Shown here piece by piece: positions 1 to 5,438 of a DNA stretch of 7,696 bases. The stretch comes from Candidatus Aminicenantota bacterium (lineage in GTDB: Bacteria > Acidobacteriota > Aminicenantia > Aminicenantales > Saccharicenantaceae). The stretch covers positions 1-7,696 of the forward strand of contig DSDX01000137.1 of NCBI GenBank assembly GCA_011048485.1. Reading direction: 5' to 3'. A program made the translations under genes and the position numbers. The notes below the pieces were generated by a model. It saw only the letters and a list, made by a program, of their open reading frames with translations. It was not told the origin of the DNA and ran no database searches. How positions within the stretch are numbered: the stretch's first letter is position 1; each line of letters begins with the position of its first letter.

Positions 1-800
1 ACACGTACATCGCCACGATGGCCTACGCCATGCAGGCCGCGGCCGAGAGCGGCATCGGGTTCATCGTCCTCGACAGGCCCGTGCCCATCAACGGCGTGGA
101 CATGGAAGGGGCCGTCCTCGAGTACCCCGAGTTCAGCTCGTTCGTGGGATTGTTCCCGATCCCGCTGAGGTTCGGCATGACGGTGGGCGAGCTGGCCCGG
201 ATGTTCAACGACAAGTTCCTGGCCCGGGCGGTCGACCTCACGGTCATCCCCGCCGAAGGGTGGGACAGGACGATGTGGTTCGACGAGACCGGGCTCCCCT
301 GGGTCGTCCCGTCCCCGAACATGCCGACCCTCGACACGGCGACGGTCTATCCCGGCCTGGTGGCCATCGAGGGGACGAACATGTCCGAGGGACGCGGCAC
401 GACCCGGCCCTTCGAGCTCTTCGGCGCGCCCTGGATCGACGGCTACGAGCTGGCCGCGCGGCTGAACGCCCTGGCCCTGCCCGGCGTCCGTTTCCGGGAG
501 GCCTGGTTCTCGCCCTGGTTCTCCAAGTACCAGGGCGAGCGCTGCGGCGGCTGCCAGGCCCACGTGACCGACCGGTCGGCCTTCCGCTCCGTCGCGACCG
601 TCCTCCACATCATCAGGACGGTCCGGGAGATGTATCCCGACGCGTTCGTCTTCCACGCCGACTACTTCGACAAGGTCATGGGCACGTCGTCGGTCCGGGA
701 GGCCCTCGAGTCCGGCGCCGACGTGACCACTATCCTGGGCCGTGTCCAACCCGGCCTCGACGCCTTCGCCTCCCTGCGCCGGGCCTACTTGCTCTACTAG
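1..800 (+). CDS. DUF1343 / NamZ-like exo-beta-N-acetylmuramidase, C-terminal part (5' end outside window)
   Basis: The frame is open from the first base to TAG at 798-800, giving about 265 residues, so the true start lies upstream; an ATG at 18 is internal to the conserved domain. Family landmarks in order are a DRPVPING segment near 72-95, SFVG followed by PIPLRFGMTVGEL near 139-195, DETGLPWV then PSPNMPTLDTA near 279-342, EGTNMSEGRGTT near 369-404, and a C-terminal GTSSVREALESGAD...GL..F...R.AYLLY ending. This order is that of DUF1343. Characterised members (NamZ) remove N-acetylmuramic acid from the non-reducing end of peptidoglycan fragments and are usually exported, around 400 residues long. 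Here the N-terminal third, including any signal peptide, is missing, so export cannot be checked. One oddity is Val where the family usually has Asn in DRPNP. The family call is firm; the enzymatic activity is inferred from the family. Confidence 0.88.
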   Translation, partial: TYIATMAYAMQAAAESGIGFIVLDRPVPINGVDMEGAVLEYPEFSSFVGLFPIPLRFGMTVGELARMFNDKFLARAVDLTVIPAEGWDRTMWFDETGLPWVVPSPNMPTLDTATVYPGLVAIEGTNMSEGRGTTRPFELFGAPWIDGYELAARLNALALPGVRFREAWFSPWFSKYQGERCGGCQAHVTDRSAFRSVATVLHIIRTVREMYPDAFVFHADYFDKVMGTSSVREALESGADVTTILGRVQPGLDAFASLRRAYLLY

Positions 801-888
801 GGGCGAGGGTCTGAGATCAAGACATTTCCGTCTCTCTCCGACATGTGATCCTGGGACATGGGGCTTGGCCGCGGAGAATTCGAATCGC

Positions 889-917
889 TTAGGTTTCGCC
901 CGGTCTTTTGCTAGAAT
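889..917 (+). promoter_or_regulatory. Probable promoter of the glutamine synthetase/URO-D operon (extended -10)
   Basis: TAGAAT at 912-917 matches the -10 consensus at five of six bases and is preceded by TG at 909-910 with one intervening base, an extended -10 element. The best -35 candidate at 17-base spacing is TTAGGT (889-894), which is poor. Transcription would start near 924, giving a leader of about 44 bases before the ATG at 968. The same CTAGAAT string forms the -10 of the xylulokinase promoter in this window, which strengthens both calls. The rest of the 801-967 gap shows no gene or clear terminator. Confidence 0.5.
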
Positions 918-952
918 AAGTGCCTTCCCGTCCGAGGGACGAGCACCCTTGT

Positions 953-959
953 AAGGAGA
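953..959 (+). promoter_or_regulatory. Strong ribosome binding site fixing the glutamine synthetase start
   Basis: AAGGAGA lies with its GGAG core at 955-958, nine bases before the ATG at 968. It decides between three in-frame ATGs: one at 920, which would start upstream of the predicted transcription start and has no Shine-Dalgarno sequence, one at 968, and one at 974. The 968 start has the best spacing. Confidence 0.8.
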
Positions 960-967
960 TTGTCGAT

Positions 968-2539
968 ATGGCGATGACGACCCCCCGTTTCGCTCTGGCC
1001 AATCCTCTCTCGGCCCTGCTCGACAAACCCGCGTCCGAGTTCACCCGGGCCGACCTCCTCAAGGTCATCGTTTCGGAGAGGATCGAGCGTGTCACCTTCC
1101 ACTATCTGGCGATCGACGGCAAGCTCAAGGAGCTGACGATCCCCGTGACCGACCTCTATCATGTCGATTCCATTCTGGCCGAAGGCGAGCGCGCGGACGG
1201 GTCGTCGCTCTTCAAGGGCATGGTCGACATGGGGCTCTCGGACCTCTATCTCGTCCCGGTCTATCGCTCGGCCTTCTTCAACCCGTTCGACGAGGGCAGC
1301 CTCGATCTCGTCTGCCGCTATCTGGACCAGGAGGGCGCTCCCGCCTCCTTCACCTACGACGGCATCCTGGCCCGGGCCGCGTCCCGGTTCCGACAGGCCT
1401 CCGGCCTCGAGCTCAAGGCCATGGGCGAGCTGGAGTTCTTCCTCCTCACGGCACCGCCCGACCGGTCCTACCCGATCGAGGGGGGCCGCGGCTACCACGG
1501 CTCCGCCCCGTTCAGCAAGAGCGGCCCGATCCTCCACGAGATGGTCCGCCACATCGCCCGCGTGACCGGCGCGGTCAAGTACGCCCATTGCGAGAACGGC
1601 GTCATCGACGCCGTCAAGAGCGACAGGCCCGAGATCGCCGGACGCCTGGCCGAGCAGCTGGAGGTCGAGTTCGCGACCCGGCCCATCGAAGAGGCGGCCG
1701 ACGACCTCGTTCTCGGCCGCTGGATCATCCGCAACACCGCCTTCCGCCACGGCGCCATCGCCACCTTCACGCCCAAGCTCGAGGAGGGCGTCGCTGGCAG
1801 CGGCTTCCACTTCCATCTCGAGCTGGCGAAGGGCGAACGGAACGTCATGCGCGGCCCCGACGGCGCGCTCTCGATCGAGGCCCGCAAGCTCATCGGCGGC
1901 CTGTGCCACCACGCCGATTCGCTGACCGGCTTCGGCAATACGGTCTCCTCGGCCTACCTCCGTCTCGTGCCCCACCAGGAGGCCCCGACCCGGATCTGCT
2001 GGAGCGATCTCAACCGCAGCGCCCTCATCCGGGTCCCGCTCGGCTGGACGGGCGCGGCCGGCCTGGCCCGCCGCGTCAATCCCGCCGAGAAGACCCAATT
2101 CGTCGACGAACGGGGCGGCCGCCAGACGGTCGAGATCCGCAGCCCCGACGGCAGCGCCATGGTCCACTTGACCCTGGCCGGCATCGCCATGGCCGCCGAC
2201 TGGGCCTTCAGCCGCGACGAGTCCCTGTTCCGGGACGCCCGTCCGCTCGATTTGGCCGAAAAGCTTTACGTCCAAGGCAACATCTTCGCCGACAAGGAGC
2301 TCCTCGGCCGCCTGCCCGAGCTGCCGGCGAGCTGCGTCGAGTCGAGCCGGGTCCTGCTCGCGAAACGGGACCTCTACGAGCGCGGCGGCGTCTTCCCGCC
2401 GAGCGTCATCGACTACGTCGCCCGGATGCTTCAGGCCGAGGACGACGAGTTCATGAACAAGCGGCTGATCGGCCTCTCGGCCCACGACCGGCTCCACGAG
2501 ATCCGCAAGATCATGCACAAGGACCTGCACAAGAACTGA
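968..2539 (+). CDS. Glutamine synthetase family protein (class I-like, 523 aa)
   Basis: A member of the glutamine synthetase family, which joins ammonia (or in some relatives an amine) to the gamma-carboxyl of glutamate using ATP in the cytoplasm. An N-terminal beta-grasp part (about residues 25-105) contains ADGSS with Asp77. The catalytic domain shows ELE (Glu154, Glu156), Tyr176, Glu209 and probably Glu232, GSGFHFH with His281, RLVPHQEAP (Arg332, Glu338), NRSALIRVP (Arg350, Arg355) and VEIRSPD (Glu389, Arg391). These match the metal, ammonia, glutamate and ATP ligands known from Salmonella GlnA, so it looks catalytically competent. At 523 residues it is longer than usual (about 440-470): there is extra sequence between Glu209 and Glu232 and a C-terminal helical tail. 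LYV at Tyr434 falls where GlnA is adenylylated, but I cannot confirm equivalence. Because of the divergence I give no gene symbol; it may act on another amine. It is the first gene of a pair with the next, one base away. Confidence 0.9.
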   Translation: MAMTTPRFALANPLSALLDKPASEFTRADLLKVIVSERIERVTFHYLAIDGKLKELTIPVTDLYHVDSILAEGERADGSSLFKGMVDMGLSDLYLVPVYRSAFFNPFDEGSLDLVCRYLDQEGAPASFTYDGILARAASRFRQASGLELKAMGELEFFLLTAPPDRSYPIEGGRGYHGSAPFSKSGPILHEMVRHIARVTGAVKYAHCENGVIDAVKSDRPEIAGRLAEQLEVEFATRPIEEAADDLVLGRWIIRNTAFRHGAIATFTPKLEEGVAGSGFHFHLELAKGERNVMRGPDGALSIEARKLIGGLCHHADSLTGFGNTVSSAYLRLVPHQEAPTRICWSDLNRSALIRVPLGWTGAAGLARRVNPAEKTQFVDERGGRQTVEIRSPDGSAMVHLTLAGIAMAADWAFSRDESLFRDARPLDLAEKLYVQGNIFADKELLGRLPELPASCVESSRVLLAKRDLYERGGVFPPSVIDYVARMLQAEDDEFMNKRLIGLSAHDRLHEIRKIMHKDLHKN

Positions 2540-2540
2540 G

Positions 2541-3605
2541 ATGACTCGGGGCAGCATGACCTCGCGCGAGCGCTGGCTGGCCCTCTTCCGCCGCCAGAGG
2601 CCCGACCGGGTCCCGACCGACTACTGGGCTACGCCCGAATTCACCCGCCAGCTCATGCGCCACCTCGGCTGCCGCACCCGGCGCCAAATGCTGGACAGGC
2701 TCGGGGTTGACTACGAGGTCCGGCTTCTGCCCCGCTACGCCGGCCCGCGCCTGCCCCGGATGTCGGACGAGTTCGGCCGGCGCTTCCGCACCGTCGTCCA
2801 CGGATCAGGCGCCTACCGCGAGTGCGTCCATTTCCCCCTGGCCGGATTCAAATCCGTCGCCGGGATCGAGAAGAGCTACGTCTGGCCGACGGCCGACTGG
2901 TGGGACTTCAGCGTCATTCCCGGCCAGGTCCGGACGAACGAGACGCATCCCATCCGCGGCGGCGGCTCCGAGCCCTTTCTCATCTATAAGGAGCTCCGGG
3001 GCATGGAACAGGCTTTCGTCGATCTCGTCGAGAACCCCGAGATCGTTCATTATTGCCTGGGCAAGCTCTTCGACCTGGCCTATGACAGCGCGCTCCGGAT
3101 CTACGAGGCCGTCCCCGGCCGGGTCGACATCTCCTACGTCGCCGAGGACATGGGCGGGCAGACTGACCTGATGATCTCGGTCAAGCACATCCGGGAATTC
3201 CTGCTGCCCGGGATGAAGAGGATGATCGATCTCGCCCATCAGGCCGGGGCCTACGTCTTCCATCACAACGACGGCAGCTGCTGGCGCATCGTCCCCGATA
3301 TGATCGACCTCGGGATCGACCTCCTCAATCCTCTCCAGTGGCGCTGTCCCGGCATGGCAAGGGAGCGCCTCAAAAGGGATTTCGGCTCCCGCGTCGTCCT
3401 TCACGGCGGCATGGACAACCAGTTCACCTTGCCCTTCGGAACGGTCGAGGAGGTCCGGCGCGAGGTCGAGGACAACCTGCGCATCCTGGGAGAGAACGGC
3501 GGCTACATCCTGGCCCCGTGCCACAACATCCAGGCCCTCACGCCCGTCGAGAACGTCCTGGCCATGTACGACGCCGCGCGGGAGCTGGGCCGGGCCTCGG
3601 GTTGA
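2541..3605 (+). CDS. Uroporphyrinogen decarboxylase-like (URO-D superfamily) protein, possible cobalamin-dependent methyltransferase
   Basis: 354 residues with the layout of the URO-D-like family. An N-terminal TSRERWLALFRRQRPDRVP is followed by EDMGGQTDLMIS (202-213), HHNDG (241-245), DLLNPLQ (260-266), LHGGMDNQ (287-294), LPFGTVEEV (297-305) and GGYILAPCHNIQ (320-331) just before a TPVENVLAMY end. True heme-pathway HemE carries an arginine-rich RQAGRYLPEY-type segment near its N-terminus, which is absent here, so this is not HemE. Relatives include methyltransferases that move methyl groups to or from corrinoid cofactors, and many uncharacterised proteins in sugar-use clusters; the substrate is unknown. 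The usual His-x-Cys-Gly zinc site reads HNDG, although Cys247 and Cys327 lie nearby. The ATG at 2541 follows the upstream TGA (2537-2539) by one base, suggesting translational coupling. An ATG at 2556 fits the family N-terminus as well or better, and neither has a strong ribosome site. Confidence 0.85.
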   Translation: MTRGSMTSRERWLALFRRQRPDRVPTDYWATPEFTRQLMRHLGCRTRRQMLDRLGVDYEVRLLPRYAGPRLPRMSDEFGRRFRTVVHGSGAYRECVHFPLAGFKSVAGIEKSYVWPTADWWDFSVIPGQVRTNETHPIRGGGSEPFLIYKELRGMEQAFVDLVENPEIVHYCLGKLFDLAYDSALRIYEAVPGRVDISYVAEDMGGQTDLMISVKHIREFLLPGMKRMIDLAHQAGAYVFHHNDGSCWRIVPDMIDLGIDLLNPLQWRCPGMARERLKRDFGSRVVLHGGMDNQFTLPFGTVEEVRREVEDNLRILGENGGYILAPCHNIQALTPVENVLAMYDAARELGRASG

Positions 3606-3690
3606 GGGCTTGGGAGGACCTGCCGGGCCGGCGCCGGGATGATCTTCGCGTGGGCGTTTCGCCGGAGGACGATCGCCCAGCTCGCATGAC

Positions 3691-5247
3691 TCATCGTTGA
3701 GCCCCTTTCCGCCCCGGCGCGGGCACTGATCTGGCCGTCAGGCCTCGCCGGGCCTTAAAGTCCGGGACCAATCGCCTCCAGAGATCGTTGAAACGGGCCT
3801 GGCGCTCCTCATACAGGCTCGCGCTCTTGGCGTCTGGCTCGGCGGCCAGCCTGCCCTTTCCCACCCACTGCTCGGCGAGGGCGGCGATGTCGCACCTCTC
3901 GCCCCGGGCCAGCCGCCAGTTCCAGACGGCCTGGAGGGCCGCCCCGTAGGCCGCGGCCTCCGGCTCCTTCAGGGTCAGGACCGGTGTCCCGAAGACGTCG
4001 GCCGCGACTTGGAGCCAGACCCGGCTCCGGGCCCCGCCCCCGGTCGCCCTGATCTCCGCCGGCGCCGATCCCAGGGCCCTCATCCGCGAGACGCCGTAGC
4101 CCAGGTTGAGGACCGTGCCCTCCATGACGGCCCTGATGATGTGGGCGGCGTCGAAGGTCCGCCGGTCGAGACCGAAGAAGACCGCGCTCGCGGAGGGGAG
4201 GGCCGGTACGCGCTCGCCGTCGACGAAGGGCAGGAACAGAAGACCCTCGGCGCCGGCCGGAACGCGCCGGGCCAGCCGTTCGAGCCGGGCGTTGTCGAGG
4301 CCGAAGAGCGATTTGACGATCTCGGTCGTGTTTGTCACGTTCATGGTGCAGAGGAGCGGAAGCCAGCCGCCCGTGCTGTCGCAGAAGGCCGCGATCTCGC
4401 CCCCGGGGTCGACGAACGGGCGGTCGGAGTAGGCGCAGACGGTGCCCGAGGTCCCCAGGCTGAGCGTGCACACGCCCGGCGAGACGTTCCCGCTCCCGAT
4501 GGCCCCCATCATGTTGTCGCCGCCCCCGCTGGCGACGAGGACGCGGCCGAAGCCGAACCGGTCCGCCACGTCTTTCCTCACGAAACCGACCGGCTCGCGG
4601 GGGTGCGCGAGGGCGGGGAGCCTCCCGCCGAGGTCCGGATCGACGGCGGCCACGGCGGCCTCGTGCCAGCGGCGCCTGCGGATGTCCATAAGCCCGGTGC
4701 CCGAAGCGTCGCCGTATTCCATGTGGGCCCGGCCCGTCAGCCAGTGGTTCAGAAAATTGTGGGGGAGGAGGACGGTCGCCAGCCGGGCGAAGTTGCGCGG
4801 CTCGCGCCGCTTCAGCCAGAGGATCTTCGAGGCGGTAAAGCCCACGGCCGGGGCGATCCCGAGGCGCGAGACGGCTTTTCTCCTGCCGCCGAGCGCGGCG
4901 ACAAGCTCCTCGGTCTCGGCGATCGTCGAGGTGTCGTTCCAGAGTTTGGCCGGCCGGACGACCCGTCCCCGGCGGTCGAGGGGGACGAAGCCGTGCTGCT
5001 GTCCCGAGACGCCGATCGCCGCCACCTTGGCGGCGTCGATACGGGCTTGTTTCAGGGCGGCCGCCACGGCCGCCTCCGCGGCCGCGACCCAAACGGCCGG
5101 GTCCTGTTCGCTCGCGCCCGGGCCGAGCCCCCCGATCATGGCGTGGGGCGCCCGGCCGCGTCCGAGGACCCGGCCGGAGGCGGCGTCGGCGACCAACGCC
5201 TTCGTCGCTTGGGTCCCCGAATCGATGCCGATGGCGTAAGCAGGCAT
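3691..5247 (-). CDS. xylB: Xylulokinase (FGGY carbohydrate kinase family)
   Basis: 518 residues, close to the usual 480-520 of the family. The N-terminal phosphate-binding motif is IGIDSGTQATKA (Asp9, Thr12). GVSGQQHG (79-86) corresponds to the sugar-contacting GQMHG region of E. coli XylB. DASGTGLMDI (180-189) is typical of xylulokinases. GGGDNMMGAIGSG (241-253) contains the expected catalytic base Asp244. LSLGTSGTV (262-270), FVDGER (341-346) and ATGGGARS (401-408) mark the C-terminal ATP domain. The enzyme phosphorylates D-xylulose to xylulose 5-phosphate for the pentose phosphate pathway in the cytoplasm. The start is supported by GGAGAGG six bases upstream and a near-consensus promoter. 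It faces the URO-D-like gene convergently and diverges from the protease gene. No xylose isomerase or transporter is in view, so another ketose cannot be ruled out. The C-terminal basic tail of about 20 residues is probably disordered. Confidence 0.9.
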   Translation of the reverse strand: MPAYAIGIDSGTQATKALVADAASGRVLGRGRAPHAMIGGLGPGASEQDPAVWVAAAEAAVAAALKQARIDAAKVAAIGVSGQQHGFVPLDRRGRVVRPAKLWNDTSTIAETEELVAALGGRRKAVSRLGIAPAVGFTASKILWLKRREPRNFARLATVLLPHNFLNHWLTGRAHMEYGDASGTGLMDIRRRRWHEAAVAAVDPDLGGRLPALAHPREPVGFVRKDVADRFGFGRVLVASGGGDNMMGAIGSGNVSPGVCTLSLGTSGTVCAYSDRPFVDPGGEIAAFCDSTGGWLPLLCTMNVTNTTEIVKSLFGLDNARLERLARRVPAGAEGLLFLPFVDGERVPALPSASAVFFGLDRRTFDAAHIIRAVMEGTVLNLGYGVSRMRALGSAPAEIRATGGGARSRVWLQVAADVFGTPVLTLKEPEAAAYGAALQAVWNWRLARGERCDIAALAEQWVGKGRLAAEPDAKSASLYEERQARFNDLWRRLVPDFKARRGLTARSVPAPGRKGAQR

Positions 5248-5253
5248 GTTCGA

Positions 5254-5260
5254 CCTCTCC
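5254..5260 (-). promoter_or_regulatory. Ribosome binding site of the xylulokinase gene
   Basis: Read on the minus strand this is GGAGAGG, separated by six bases from the ATG whose first base is 5247. It supports the chosen start. With transcription predicted to begin near 5261, the leader would be only about 14 bases, with the site at its very 5' end. Confidence 0.7.
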
Positions 5261-5267
5261 GGCCCCG

Positions 5268-5297
5268 ATTCTAGGGGAGCCCCGGCGGGGGTGTCAA
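5268..5297 (-). promoter_or_regulatory. Near-consensus sigma70 promoter of xylulokinase
   Basis: On the minus strand a perfect -35 TTGACA (5297-5292) is followed by an 18-base spacer and a -10 TAGAAT (5273-5268), which matches five of six consensus bases. It lies about 20 bases before the start codon and points into the gene. Confidence 0.75.
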
Positions 5298-5317
5298 GAA
5301 CGGGCCGCCGGCTTGAC
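5293..5317. repeat. Inverted repeat spanning both -35 boxes of the divergent promoters
   Basis: GTCAAG at 5293-5298 and CTTGAC at 5312-5317 are perfect six-base inverted arms separated by 13 bases of G/C-rich sequence. Most of the symmetry comes from the two oppositely directed TTGAC -35 elements. The arms extend one base beyond that shared core. It could be a shared operator or simply a by-product of two similar promoters; no regulator gene is in the window. Confidence 0.45.
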
Positions 5318-5342
5318 TTTCCGCACTTCCTCCGTCTTAATA
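5313..5342 (+). promoter_or_regulatory. Probable sigma70 promoter of the secreted protease gene
   Basis: TTGACT (5313-5318) matches five of six -35 consensus bases. After 18 bases comes TTAATA (5337-5342), a weaker -10. Transcription would begin near 5349, about 21 bases before the ATG at 5370. It runs back to back with the xylulokinase promoter, with 15 bases between the two -35 boxes. Confidence 0.6.
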
Positions 5343-5360
5343 GACTAAATCCATGAGGTC

Positions 5361-5365
5361 AAGGA
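5361..5365 (+). promoter_or_regulatory. Ribosome binding site of the protease gene
   Basis: AAGGA lies four bases before the ATG at 5370, a slightly short spacing; a GAGG at 5355-5358 is an alternative. The ATG at 5353 is in another frame, so 5370, which begins a clear signal peptide, is the start. Confidence 0.55.
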
Positions 5366-5369
5366 TATC

Positions 5370-5438
5370 ATGCGCCCATTCGCCATAAAGATCTCGATCA
5401 TCGGCCTGGTCGGCCTGCTGGTCCTGGCCGTTCCCGCC
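5370..5438 (+). other. Signal peptide of the C1A protease
   Basis: Residues 1-23. A short basic start (Arg2, Lys7) is followed by a hydrophobic run from Ile8 to Val21, then VPA|AQ, which fits signal peptidase I with Val21 at -3 and Ala23 at -1. There is no lipobox cysteine, so a lipoprotein is unlikely. Confidence 0.8.

Noticed and set aside
839..862. Repeated GACATG words at 840 and 855 upstream of the glutamine synthetase promoter
   Set aside because: They are only six to seven bases long, with no symmetry or further copies, too weak to call an operator.
911..2557. Long minus-strand open frame opposite the glutamine synthetase gene
   Set aside because: It is a product of high GC and codon bias. 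Its translation is low-complexity (Asp, Glu, Gly, Arg, Val, Ala) with no family motif, while the plus strand encodes a complete conserved enzyme.
3628..3679. Possible terminator in the convergent gap: palindrome CCGGCGCCGG (3628-3637), and TGGGCG/CGCCCA arms (3651-3656 and 3674-3679)
   Set aside because: Neither is followed by a T-run on either strand, the second has a 17-base loop, and such short G/C palindromes are expected by chance at this composition.
4009..5274. 421-residue plus-strand open frame opposite xylulokinase
   Set aside because: It is a shadow frame with Arg/Pro/Gly/Ala-rich sequence; the xylulokinase motifs on the minus strand explain the region.
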